This document shows, in pieces, positions 1 through 9,148 of a stretch of 64,000 nt of DNA (the stretch's first letter is position 1; the number at the start of each line of letters is the position of its first letter). Origin of the DNA: Candidatus Sulfopaludibacter sp. SbA3 (GTDB lineage Bacteria > Acidobacteriota > Terriglobia > 20CM-2-55-15); contig CAMBFR010000008.1 of NCBI GenBank assembly GCA_945865815.1, positions 1 to 64,000 of the forward strand. The letters run 5' to 3'. The notes under the pieces were generated by a model. It was not told the origin of the DNA, did not search any database, and was given only the letters and a program-made list of their open reading frames with translations. A program made the translations under genes and the position numbers.

Positions 1-192
1 GATCTTCATGGCCCGCTCCCAAGCTCGGGCCGGATATAACGCCATCCGCTCTTAACCTCCAGTGCGGATGTGACGTTACGTCGACCCTGCCCTTCAGACC
101 GGACATTTCATTTGCTACAGGCACCGGACAGATCATGTGCTACCGACAGCCAATAAATTCGACTCTAGCACGCTGTGTTATAATCCCGCACT

Positions 193-555
193 ATGTTTGG
201 TCTAGACCGCAGACAGCAGTTCCTTTTGCTGATCTTTCTCGGTTTGATTTTCGCTGCCGCTCAGTATGGCCCTCCTTATTTCTATGCTTATCAGTTCAAC
301 GATTTCATCCGGCAGGAAGTGAAATTCGCGGTTTCCGCAAGAAAAACGACGAACGATGTCCGGGCGAATATCGCGAAGAAGGCCTTGGAGTTCAATATTC
401 CGATCACCGCACGCGATATAAAAATCACCCGCCGAGGTCCTGCATTCATCGTGGATATCGAGTACCGGTTTCCGATCAACCTCCGAGTGTATCAGCACGA
501 ATTGGTTTTCCATTCGAACGAGACCGGGGAAATTTTCGAAGATGCTTCCCGTTGA
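193..555 (+). CDS. small membrane-anchored hypothetical protein
   Basis: 120-aa ORF with N-terminal TM segment (FLLLIFLGLIFAAAQYG), just upstream of and overlapping moeA. Confidence 0.6.
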   Translation: MFGLDRRQQFLLLIFLGLIFAAAQYGPPYFYAYQFNDFIRQEVKFAVSARKTTNDVRANIAKKALEFNIPITARDIKITRRGPAFIVDIEYRFPINLRVYQHELVFHSNETGEIFEDASR

Positions 556-1756
556 ACGCGGGATCGAGATCGTCCTGTCCCTCGCAAAAGAGAAGAATCG
601 CGAGGATCGGATGGCTGCCGAATTTGTTCCCCTTCGCGATTCCATTTCCCGAATCCTGAGAGAGGACGTCTGCTGCGACGCGGATTCTCCGCCGTTCGAC
701 AAGTCCGTTCGCGACGGCTTCGCTGTTCGTTCCGAGGATGTGACCGCAATTCCCGCGACCCTGAAAGTCATTGGAGAGTCGCGCGCCGGCGCCGGCGCGT
801 CCGTGGAAGTGCGCCGGGGCGAGTGTTGCGAAATCATGACCGGCGCTCCGCTTCCAAAGGGCGCGGACGCGGTGGTCATGGTCGAACATACCGAAAGGCC
901 GGCGGCGGACTCGGTGCGCGTTCTCAAGACGGTACGCGAAAACGAAGGACTGCTTCGCAGGGCGGCGGAGGCGCGCGAGGGAGAACGTGTGCTCGAGGCG
1001 GGCCGCCGGATCGGCCTTGCCGATCTCGGGCTGCTGGCAACGGTGGGGAAGGCGGCCGTTAAGGTCTCTCAGAAACCGCAGGTCGCAATTATCGCGACCG
1101 GCGACGAACTGGTCGAGGTTCAGGAAAGGCCGCAACCCGCCCAAATCCGCAACAGCAACAGCTACACACTCTATGCGCAGGCCCTGGAGGCTGGTGCTTC
1201 TCCAATGCTCTATGGCATAGCGCGCGACAATCTGGACGATCTCCGGAACAAGATCCGAAAGGGATTGGAACACGACGTTCTCATCGTGTCCGGCGGCGTC
1301 TCCATGGGGAAGTACGATCTGGTCGAGAATGTGTTTGCCGAATGCGGTGTTCAGGTGCTCTTCGACAAGATTGCAATGAAGCCCGGGAAGCCAACCGTAT
1401 TTGGGTACCACGAAAGAGCATATGTCTTTGGGTTGCCAGGTAATCCGGTTTCGACGATTGTCTCGTTTCATATGTTCGTGCGCCCTCTCATCCGCAGTCT
1501 CCTGAAGGCCCGCGAGATTCAGCCGGAAATTCTCGACGCCCGTCTGGAAACACCGGCCAAATGCGATCCGGCGCGTGAATCGATTGTGCCGGCCCATGTA
1601 AGATTCGAGGGAGGCGGGTATTGGATATCCTCGGCGGTGTGGAAGGGTTCGTCGGATCTGGTCGGGCTTGCCCGGGCCAATGCGTTGATAATGATTCCGC
1701 GGCGCGAAGGAACACTGCAGGCTGGCGAGACCGCGCGATTCCTTGCTCTGGAATAA
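542..1756 (+). CDS. moeA: molybdopterin molybdenumtransferase MoeA
   Basis: IATGDELVE, SGGVSMGKYD, MKPGKPTVFG, GLPGNPVS motifs; followed by moaC and mogA. Confidence 0.93.
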   Translation: MLPVERGIEIVLSLAKEKNREDRMAAEFVPLRDSISRILREDVCCDADSPPFDKSVRDGFAVRSEDVTAIPATLKVIGESRAGAGASVEVRRGECCEIMTGAPLPKGADAVVMVEHTERPAADSVRVLKTVRENEGLLRRAAEAREGERVLEAGRRIGLADLGLLATVGKAAVKVSQKPQVAIIATGDELVEVQERPQPAQIRNSNSYTLYAQALEAGASPMLYGIARDNLDDLRNKIRKGLEHDVLIVSGGVSMGKYDLVENVFAECGVQVLFDKIAMKPGKPTVFGYHERAYVFGLPGNPVSTIVSFHMFVRPLIRSLLKAREIQPEILDARLETPAKCDPARESIVPAHVRFEGGGYWISSAVWKGSSDLVGLARANALIMIPRREGTLQAGETARFLALE

Positions 1757-1779
1757 TCTGAAATAAAACGGAGTGACTG

Positions 1780-2271
1780 GTGGCATCTGGAAAGCAGCAA
1801 CTGACTCACGTTGATCGGCGGGGCCGCGCGCGGATGGTGGACGTTACCGCAAAGGGCGAAACTACAAGAGCCGCGAGAGCCGAGGCTTTGGTCGAAATGT
1901 CGGCTGCCACCGTGAAACTTCTTCGCGAGCATCGAATCCCGAAGGGCGATCCCCTGGAGGTGGCGCGAATCGCGGGAATACAGGCGGCGAAAAAGACATC
2001 GGACCTGATTCCGCTGTGCCATCCGATCGCTCTGACGCACGTCGAGGTGGTTATTGAAGTCACTAAGACGGGTGCGAGAATCGAGGCAATTGCGAGAACG
2101 AAGGCGGAAACCGGCGTGGAGATGGAGGCCCTGGTGGCGGCTTCCGTCGCGGCGCTCACCGTCTACGACATGTGCAAGGCCGTCGAGAAAGGCATTTCGA
2201 TCGGACCGGTCCGGCTTCTTGAGAAACTTGGAGGCAAGAGTGGCCGGTGGACCCGGGGTGACCGCCAATGA
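1780..2271 (+). CDS. moaC: cyclic pyranopterin monophosphate synthase MoaC
   Basis: [49 protein letters not shown] motifs; GTG start. Confidence 0.93.
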   Translation: MASGKQQLTHVDRRGRARMVDVTAKGETTRAARAEALVEMSAATVKLLREHRIPKGDPLEVARIAGIQAAKKTSDLIPLCHPIALTHVEVVIEVTKTGARIEAIARTKAETGVEMEALVAASVAALTVYDMCKAVEKGISIGPVRLLEKLGGKSGRWTRGDRQ

Positions 2272-2759
2272 GCTTGGGCCGCGCTCTCGTACTGACGATT
2301 AGCGATTCGGCCGCCGCCCGAAAGCGCGAAGACCTGTCTGGCCCGGAGGCTGGCCGCATTTTGACGGAAGCCGGTTTCGATGTCAGCGGTGTTGAGGTTT
2401 TGCCGGACGAGCGGTTCGATATAGAATCGCGGCTTCGCCGGGCCTGCGAGGAAGGTTTCGTCCTTGTGGTGACTACCGGAGGGACGGGTCTTTCGCCTCG
2501 CGACACGACACCGGAGGCGACGCTGGCGGTCATCGAGCGGGCAGTTCCGGGGATACCCGAACTGATGCGTCTGGAAAGTTTCAAGGTTACTTCCAGAGCG
2601 GCCCTGTCCCGGGCGGTTGCAGGAATTCGCCGGTCGACCTTAATAATCAACTTGCCTGGAAGCGTCAAGGGCGTGCGAGAATGTCTGGGCGCGGTGCAGC
2701 CGATCCTGCCGCATGCGGTTGCGACTTTGAACCGATCGTCGCTTGGTTGCGGCGAGTAA
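2268..2759 (+). CDS. mogA: molybdopterin adenylyltransferase MogA/MoaB family
   Basis: [17 protein letters not shown] motif, position in Moco cluster. Confidence 0.88.
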   Translation: MSLGRALVLTISDSAAARKREDLSGPEAGRILTEAGFDVSGVEVLPDERFDIESRLRRACEEGFVLVVTTGGTGLSPRDTTPEATLAVIERAVPGIPELMRLESFKVTSRAALSRAVAGIRRSTLIINLPGSVKGVRECLGAVQPILPHAVATLNRSSLGCGE

Positions 2760-2775
2760 GGAAAGATAGGGGACC

Positions 2776-3144
2776 ATGGAGCAAAACGTCTTAGCCGGTT
2801 ACATACCGATTTTCCTCTTCATGGGGTTGACGCTTCTGTTTCCGATTGTGACGCTGCTGGCGGCCCGCCTGATTCGGCCGCAGACAGGGGGCGCGGGAAA
2901 ACTGGCGCCGTATGAGTGCGGTGTCGACCCGGACTCCGATGCGCGGCAGCGTTATGCGATTCGTTACTACGTCGTCGCGATTTTGTTCGTCATATTTGAC
3001 GTTGAGACCGTTTTCCTTTTTCCCTGGGCGATCAATTTCAACCGACTGGCGCTGTTTGGATTGATCGAGATGCTCGTATTCCTGGGAATTCTGATCGTTG
3101 GATACGTTTGGATTATCAAGAAGGGCGCTCTCGACTGGGCATAG
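2776..3144 (+). CDS. nuoA: NADH-quinone oxidoreductase subunit A (cluster 1)
   Basis: YECGVDP, FDVETVFLFPWA motifs. Confidence 0.93.
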   Translation: MEQNVLAGYIPIFLFMGLTLLFPIVTLLAARLIRPQTGGAGKLAPYECGVDPDSDARQRYAIRYYVVAILFVIFDVETVFLFPWAINFNRLALFGLIEMLVFLGILIVGYVWIIKKGALDWA

Positions 3145-3156
3145 GAGACTCAAAGA

Positions 3157-3729
3157 ATGCCGGCTTGGATTGAAGATCGGTTCGAAAAAAACATCGTTAC
3201 GACAACGGTCGATTTCGTCTTCAACTGGGCGCGCAAATCGGCGCTTTGGCCCATGACGTTTGGGCTCGCCTGCTGCGCCATTGAGATGATGGCGACCGGC
3301 GCCTCCAGATTCGACATGGATCGCTTCGGCGCCGGCATCTTCAGGCCCAGCCCCCGGCAGTCGGATCTTATTATTGTTGCCGGCACTGTCACGCTGAAGA
3401 TGGCTCCCATCGTCCGCCGTGTGTATGACCAGATGCCGGACCCGAAGTGGGTCATTTCGATGGGCGCCTGTTCCAACGTCGGCGGCCCGTTTGACACCTA
3501 CTCGGTCTTGCAGGGCGTGGACCACGTGATTCCGGTGGACGTCTATGTTCCGGGCTGCCCTCCGCGTCCCGAGGCACTGCTGTATGGTCTGATGCGCCTG
3601 CAGGACAAGATCGATCGAATGACGATCGCAAAGAAACCCACCGAAGTCCGACTCGACGACGTGAAAAACGATGAGCGAATTGCCCGCGCCGCGAAAGAAG
3701 AGATGGACCGCATCGGAATGAAGATTTAG
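3157..3729 (+). CDS. nuoB: NADH-quinone oxidoreductase subunit B
   Basis: [31 protein letters not shown] motifs. Confidence 0.96.
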   Translation: MPAWIEDRFEKNIVTTTVDFVFNWARKSALWPMTFGLACCAIEMMATGASRFDMDRFGAGIFRPSPRQSDLIIVAGTVTLKMAPIVRRVYDQMPDPKWVISMGACSNVGGPFDTYSVLQGVDHVIPVDVYVPGCPPRPEALLYGLMRLQDKIDRMTIAKKPTEVRLDDVKNDERIARAAKEEMDRIGMKI

Positions 3730-3769
3730 GGCTGCCGGGACCTTCGCGCCCACAGGTGGACTGAAGGCG

Positions 3770-4759
3770 ATGTCTCTCATCGAACACCTTCGAAGCAAGA
3801 TTCAGCAATCGGGACCGATTCCGTTTTCTGAATACATGGAAGAGGTCCTGTACCACCCCCGCTTTGGTTACTACTCTTCCTTGAGATTGCCGATCGGCGC
3901 GGAGGGCGACTACTACACGTCCTCCGACCTGGATCCCATATTCGGGAAGCTTCTCGCCAAAAAATTCGAAAGCATGGCTGAAGGATCGGACTCGTTCACG
4001 CTCGTCGAGCTTGGGGCGGGGAAGGGATCACTTGCGCGCCATATCCTGGAGGAACGGCGGTTTCCCTACCTCATCCTCGAACGGAGCGCTGCGATGCGCG
4101 AACATCAGCGCGAGTTATTGAAAGACTTCGACGTTCGATGGATCGAGGATCTGCCTCGGAAGCTAACCGGGTGCATTTTTTCGAACGAGTTTTTCGACGC
4201 CCTTCCCGTTCATCGGATTCGCCGCCGGGATGGCGTGTTGAAGGAGTTGTACGTGAGCGGCGAATTCGAGGAGATTGAAGGTGACCTGCGGCAGCCCATC
4301 GAGTTGCCCCTCAAGGAAGGCCAGACGGCCGACGTCAACCTCGAAGCGCGAGCATGGATTCGCCGGATTGCGGCAAGTCTCGATCGGGGCTACCACCTTG
4401 CGATCGACTATGGGTACCTGCACGACGAGTTCTACGCCCAGCCGCACGGCACATTGATGTGTTACCGGCGCCACCAGGCCGAGGAAAACCCCTACGCTCA
4501 TATCGGCGAACAGGACATGACAGCGCACGTCAATTTTTCAGACCTTATGGATGAAGGCATTCGCGCAGAGCTCCCGACGGAAAATTTCCAGACGCAGATG
4601 AATTTCCTGATCGAACTGGGAATTCTCGACCGGATGCAGCAACTTGCAACTGCCGCCGACGCGGCATCACTCCAGCGCCTGTTGCGGATCAAGAAACTCA
4701 TTTTGCCCGGGAATATGGGCGAACGTTTCAAGGTTTTGGTGCAGAGAAAGGGCACGTAG
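3770..4759 (+). CDS. SAM-dependent methyltransferase, MidA/NDUFAF7 family (PF02636-type)
   Basis: GPIPFSEYMEEVLYHPRFGYYS, GDYYTSSDLDPIFG, VELGAGKGSLA, SNEFFDALPVHR, DMTAHVNF motifs typical of the family; lies between nuoB and nuoC. Confidence 0.88.
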   Translation: MSLIEHLRSKIQQSGPIPFSEYMEEVLYHPRFGYYSSLRLPIGAEGDYYTSSDLDPIFGKLLAKKFESMAEGSDSFTLVELGAGKGSLARHILEERRFPYLILERSAAMREHQRELLKDFDVRWIEDLPRKLTGCIFSNEFFDALPVHRIRRRDGVLKELYVSGEFEEIEGDLRQPIELPLKEGQTADVNLEARAWIRRIAASLDRGYHLAIDYGYLHDEFYAQPHGTLMCYRRHQAEENPYAHIGEQDMTAHVNFSDLMDEGIRAELPTENFQTQMNFLIELGILDRMQQLATAADAASLQRLLRIKKLILPGNMGERFKVLVQRKGT

Positions 4760-4922
4760 CTGCGGCTATTTTTCTGACCGTAATTACTAATGGTTGCGCT
4801 AAGATGCTACGTTGCGCAACGGGGGTGGGCCGGGCCGTTGACAGGTTCGGATCGATATGGTTCAATCCACCGTTTTGCATTCGCTCGTCATTAACTTTCA
4901 GCTTTCCCGGGACTTTATTTGA

Positions 4923-5675
4923 GTGGAAAACGAAAAAGAGAATCAGGGGACCGAAAAACCGGGCGATCCCGCTCAACCAGCCTCGTCGGCTCAACCAAGC
5001 CAGCCGGCGCAATCGGCAGACGAAGCGAAAGCCGCGGCGCCAAAACCTCCTCCTCCGCCTCCTCCTGCGAAGCCGGCAGCGCCTGCGGCTCCTCCGAAGC
5101 CGAAAGGCCCCGTCCAGGAGCCCTGGTCCCATCCATTAGTGGACGCGATCAAGGAGAAATTCGGTGGCGAGTTTGTAAAGGCGTACAGCTTTCTGGGGCA
5201 GAATCAGATTGAAGTGAAGAAGGACCGTATCGTCGAGATCGTGACCTTCCTTCGCGACAATCCGATTGTTCCGTTCGATTACATGGCGGACGAGACGGCC
5301 GTTCACTGGCCCAAGGAAGAGCAGTTCGAGATCGTTTATATCCTCTACTCCTTCGCGAAGAACGAGTACCTCCGCCTGAAAACGCGAATCAAGGAATGGG
5401 AGGACATCGAGAGTGTCTTTGCGGTGTGGCCAACGGCAGACTGGCTGGAGCGCGAGGTCTACGACATGTTTGGTGTCCAATACAGGAACCATCCGGATCT
5501 GCGGCGGATTCTGCTGCCTGAGGATTGGGTGGGTTTCCCGCTGCGCAAGGATTACAACATCCGGTTGCAGGATGTGGAGTGGGTCCGAAAGCATCTTGGC
5601 ATCGACTCGGGACAAAAGTACTACGTAAGCGAAGCCAGGCACGAGAGCCCGGATTACATAACCCCGACCGATTAG
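4923..5675 (+). CDS. nuoC: NADH-quinone oxidoreductase subunit C with Ala/Pro-rich N-terminal extension
   Basis: [42 protein letters not shown] start. Confidence 0.93.
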   Translation: MENEKENQGTEKPGDPAQPASSAQPSQPAQSADEAKAAAPKPPPPPPPAKPAAPAAPPKPKGPVQEPWSHPLVDAIKEKFGGEFVKAYSFLGQNQIEVKKDRIVEIVTFLRDNPIVPFDYMADETAVHWPKEEQFEIVYILYSFAKNEYLRLKTRIKEWEDIESVFAVWPTADWLEREVYDMFGVQYRNHPDLRRILLPEDWVGFPLRKDYNIRLQDVEWVRKHLGIDSGQKYYVSEARHESPDYITPTD

Positions 5676-5681
5676 GGAATC

Positions 5682-6797
5682 ATGTCCACCAAAGAAACAT
5701 TATTTGATGCGAATGAAATAACCGTAAGCATGGGGCCGCAGCACCCTTCCACGCATGGGGTGCTTCAGGTGAAGCTGAAACTCGATGGCGAAAGAGTTAT
5801 CGACGCGAATTGCGTTATCGGCTACCTCCATCGCGGGGTCGAAAAGCTCGGCGAAGCCCAGACGTATGGCCAGTTCGTGCCTACTCTCGACCGCATGGAC
5901 TACATTGCTGCGGTTTCGAATTGTCTCGGCTATTGCGAGACCATCGAGAAACTGCTCGGCATCACGGCGCCCCCGCGGGCCCAGTACATTCGCGTCATCC
6001 TGACCGAGTTGAATCGTATTTCCAGCCACCTGCTTTGGCTCGGCACGCACGCGCTCGACATCGGCGCGATGACCGTCTTCCTTTACGCCTTCCGCGAGCG
6101 CGAAGAAATCCTGAAGATCTTCGAGAACTATTGCGGCGCCCGTTTGACGACGCATGTGTTTCGCATCGGCGGAACCCAGTACGAACTCTATGACGGGTTC
6201 GAGGCCCAGGTCCGCGCCTTTGTCAAAGACTTCCCCTCGAAGATCGCGGAATACGAAACGCTTCTGACCGAAAACCGGATCTGGATCAGCCGGACTCGGG
6301 GTGTCGGAGTGATCTCGGCAAAGGATGCGATTGCGATGGGAGTCACGGGACCTTGCCTGCGGGGTTCCGGCGTGGAGTGGGATCTTCGCAAGGCGAAGCC
6401 GTACGCGGCTTATGCGGACTTCCAGTTCGACATTCCTACCGGCGCGACGGGTGATACCTATGACCGTTATATGGTCCGCATGGAGGAGATGCGGCAGTCC
6501 TGCCGCATTGTCGGCCAGGCCGTTGAAAAGATTCCGGACGGACCTCTGATGGCCAAGCTCTCCAAGATCATTAAGCCGCCCGTGGGCGACATCTATCATT
6601 CGATCGAAGCTCCCAAGGGTGAACTCGGGTATTACATCGTCAGCGATGGAACGACGCAGGCCTATCGCGCGCGAGTGCGGCCGCCGTCTTTTGTCAATCT
6701 GCAGGCGCTGCGGCGCATGGTCACCGGGCTCATGGTGGCGGACGTGGTGGCGATCATCGGAACTTTGGATATCGTTTTGGGTGAGATAGACCGCTAA
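5682..6797 (+). CDS. nuoD: NADH-quinone oxidoreductase subunit D
   Basis: [24 protein letters not shown]-terminal DIVLGEIDR. Confidence 0.96.
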   Translation: MSTKETLFDANEITVSMGPQHPSTHGVLQVKLKLDGERVIDANCVIGYLHRGVEKLGEAQTYGQFVPTLDRMDYIAAVSNCLGYCETIEKLLGITAPPRAQYIRVILTELNRISSHLLWLGTHALDIGAMTVFLYAFREREEILKIFENYCGARLTTHVFRIGGTQYELYDGFEAQVRAFVKDFPSKIAEYETLLTENRIWISRTRGVGVISAKDAIAMGVTGPCLRGSGVEWDLRKAKPYAAYADFQFDIPTGATGDTYDRYMVRMEEMRQSCRIVGQAVEKIPDGPLMAKLSKIIKPPVGDIYHSIEAPKGELGYYIVSDGTTQAYRARVRPPSFVNLQALRRMVTGLMVADVVAIIGTLDIVLGEIDR

Positions 6798-7831
6798 TGG
6801 AATTTGCGATCAATTACGTCATTCTTCCGCTCGTCAAAATAGGCATCATCCTGGCAGTGCTTCCCCTGCTGGTCGCCGCCATCACGCTTGCCGAGCGCAA
6901 GGTTATCGCGTTCATGCAGGTGCGGCTGGGGCCGATGCGGGTCGGTCCGTGGGGGTTGCTTCAACCCATCGCGGATCCCATCAAGCTGCTGCTGAAGGAA
7001 GACATCATTCCGGCGCGGGCGGACAAATGGGTTTTTGTGGCGGCGCCGATCATCACGCTGATTCCGGCGTTTATTGTTTTTGCCGTCATTCCGTTTGGTC
7101 CGACGATCAACGTTTTAGGTACGCCCGTCACCCTTTACGTCACGGACCTGAACATCGGCGTCCTTTACGTGCTTTCGATTTCGTCGATCGGCGTGCTGGG
7201 TATCATTCTGGCCGGCTGGGCGTCGAACAGCAAATACCCGCTGCTTGGGGCATTGCGGTCGGCCGCGCAGATGGTGAGTTACGAAGTGGCTCTGGGCTTC
7301 TCCATCATGGGCGTGCTCATGCTGTCGGAAACGCTCAGTCTGGTCGGCATAGTCGAAGCGCAGCGAAGTTCAGGCCTCTGGTACGTGTTTCTCCAGCCGG
7401 TCGCGTTCGTTCTTTTCTTTATCTGCGGTGTCGCGGAAACGAACCGGGCGCCTTTCGATTTGCCGGAAGCCGAGTCGGAACTGGTTGCCGGTTTCCACAC
7501 CGAGTACAGCGGTTTCAGGTTCTCCCTGTTCTTTCTGGCTGAATACGCCAACATGATTACCGTGTCGGCGATGGCCGTGACACTCTTTCTGGGCGGGTGG
7601 CTCAGACCTTTTCCGAATGTTGAGGCGCTGGCGTTTCTGGACCTCATTCCCGGAATTCTGTGGTTCGCGATCAAAGTGGTTGTATTCCTTTATTTCTATA
7701 TGTGGTTCCGAGCCAGTTGGCCGCGGTACCGGTATGATCAGCTCATGAAAGTCGGGTGGCAGTTCCTGTTGCCGCTCGCGATTGCGAACGTCATCGTGAC
7801 CGCAATCCTGGCCTTGATATTCAGGGGATAA
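6797..7831 (+). CDS. nuoH: NADH-quinone oxidoreductase subunit H (cluster 1)
   Basis: ERKVIAFMQVRLGPMRVGPWGLLQP, ETNRAPFDLPEAESELVAGFHTEYSG. Confidence 0.96.
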   Translation: MEFAINYVILPLVKIGIILAVLPLLVAAITLAERKVIAFMQVRLGPMRVGPWGLLQPIADPIKLLLKEDIIPARADKWVFVAAPIITLIPAFIVFAVIPFGPTINVLGTPVTLYVTDLNIGVLYVLSISSIGVLGIILAGWASNSKYPLLGALRSAAQMVSYEVALGFSIMGVLMLSETLSLVGIVEAQRSSGLWYVFLQPVAFVLFFICGVAETNRAPFDLPEAESELVAGFHTEYSGFRFSLFFLAEYANMITVSAMAVTLFLGGWLRPFPNVEALAFLDLIPGILWFAIKVVVFLYFYMWFRASWPRYRYDQLMKVGWQFLLPLAIANVIVTAILALIFRG

Positions 7832-7833
7832 CA

Positions 7834-8304
7834 ATGAAGGTCCAACGTCCGGAACTGTCTCTGTTGAAAAAGATTTTTCTTGTCGACCTGTTCAAGGGGC
7901 TGGCGCTGACGTTCTCGTACCAGCGCCCCTCGGCGAACTACACAGAGCAGTATCCGAAGGCGCGGCCCAAGGTCGCCGAACGGTTCCGGGGCGCGCCGCG
8001 GCTGAACAACGATCCCGATAACGGCGAGACTCTCTGCATAGCATGCAATCTGTGCGCGCTTGCGTGCCCGGAGCATTGCATCGAGGTGGGTTGGGAGCGA
8101 ACCGAGGCCGGCAAGAAAGCGCTCACTACATACACCTTCGATATGTCGCGCTGCATGTTCTGCGGATTGTGCGAAGACGCCTGTCCCACGCCGTGCCTGG
8201 AACTCACGCAGGATTTCGAGCTCAGCCTGTACGAACGGCGTGACATGAAATGGGACCGGCAAAAATTGGAAGAGGGCAACCAGCCGGTTGTTTATACGAG
8301 GTAG
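7834..8304 (+). CDS. nuoI: NADH-quinone oxidoreductase subunit I (2x[4Fe-4S] ferredoxin)
   Basis: CIACNLCALACP and CMFCGLCEDACP motifs; start at ATG 7834 directly after nuoH. Confidence 0.94.
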   Translation: MKVQRPELSLLKKIFLVDLFKGLALTFSYQRPSANYTEQYPKARPKVAERFRGAPRLNNDPDNGETLCIACNLCALACPEHCIEVGWERTEAGKKALTTYTFDMSRCMFCGLCEDACPTPCLELTQDFELSLYERRDMKWDRQKLEEGNQPVVYTR

Positions 8305-8305
8305 A

Positions 8306-8827
8306 ATGCTGGAACTCGCTCTCTTTTACATTTTCGGAACGATCGCTGTTGTATCCGCGATTCTCGTCATCACGCAGCATAACGTCGTTCATAGCGCAAT
8401 TTTCCTTGCGGGCACGCTGCTGTCGGTAGCCGGTATTTTTCTCGCGCTCAACGCCGAATTTCTCGCCGGTGTCCAGGTCATTGTGTATGTCGGCGGAATC
8501 CTCGTCCTGTTTGTATTCGTGATCATGCTTATCGCGGTGGAACGTTCGACGTTCGAACGCCAGTTCAATCGGCAGTGGAAGATAGCCCTGATAACTTCCG
8601 CAATCCTGATCGGTGAGCTGGTTTATGTGGTGTATCAGGGGCGGGATACGTTTGTCCTGGCCGAGCCGGCCGTGCCGCTGGTTCAGGGCGCCGCTGGAAA
8701 TTCACAGCAGGTGGGTATGGGTTTGTATACGACATACCTTCTGCCGTTTGAGATTGCGTCGATTCTGTTGCTGGTTGCCATTGTCGGCGCCGTCGTGCTG
8801 GCAAAGAAGAAAACGCAGACCGAGTAG
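8306..8827 (+). CDS. nuoJ: NADH-quinone oxidoreductase subunit J (cluster 1)
   Basis: [24 protein letters not shown]; operon position. Confidence 0.92.
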   Translation: MLELALFYIFGTIAVVSAILVITQHNVVHSAIFLAGTLLSVAGIFLALNAEFLAGVQVIVYVGGILVLFVFVIMLIAVERSTFERQFNRQWKIALITSAILIGELVYVVYQGRDTFVLAEPAVPLVQGAAGNSQQVGMGLYTTYLLPFEIASILLLVAIVGAVVLAKKKTQTE

Positions 8828-8841
8828 AGGAGACAGCCGGA

Positions 8842-9144
8842 GTGGTTGCAACACATCATTATCTATTTCTCGCCGCGGCTCTTTTTACGATCGGCGTGAT
8901 CGGCGTCTTGACGCGCCGCAACATCATGATCGTCCTCATGTCGATTGAGTTGATGATGAATGCGGTCAACATCAACCTGATTGCATTCTCAAATCACCTG
9001 CAGCAGGTTAACGGGCAGATTTTCGCCATCTTTGTCATAACTGTCGCCGCGGCGGAAGCCGCGGTGGGTCTCGGGATCGTGATCGCGATGTTCAAGAACA
9101 AGGAAACGATGAACATCAACGAGATCGACCTCATGAAGTGGTAG
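8842..9144 (+). CDS. nuoK: NADH-quinone oxidoreductase subunit K (cluster 1)
   Basis: [36 protein letters not shown] start. Confidence 0.94.
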   Translation: MVATHHYLFLAAALFTIGVIGVLTRRNIMIVLMSIELMMNAVNINLIAFSNHLQQVNGQIFAIFVITVAAAEAAVGLGIVIAMFKNKETMNINEIDLMKW

Positions 9145-9148
9145 ACGA

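Noticed and set aside
1001-1062. Gly/Arg-rich short ORF 823-1062 within moeA
   Set aside because: Overlapping alternate frame; low-complexity artefact.
476-1786. 436-aa minus-strand ORF opposite moeA and many similar long shadow ORFs (for example 2791-3798, 9338-10282, 13306-14049, 59054-59803, 62689-63798)
   Set aside because: Composition-driven ORFs antisense to clearly identified genes; no recognisable domains.
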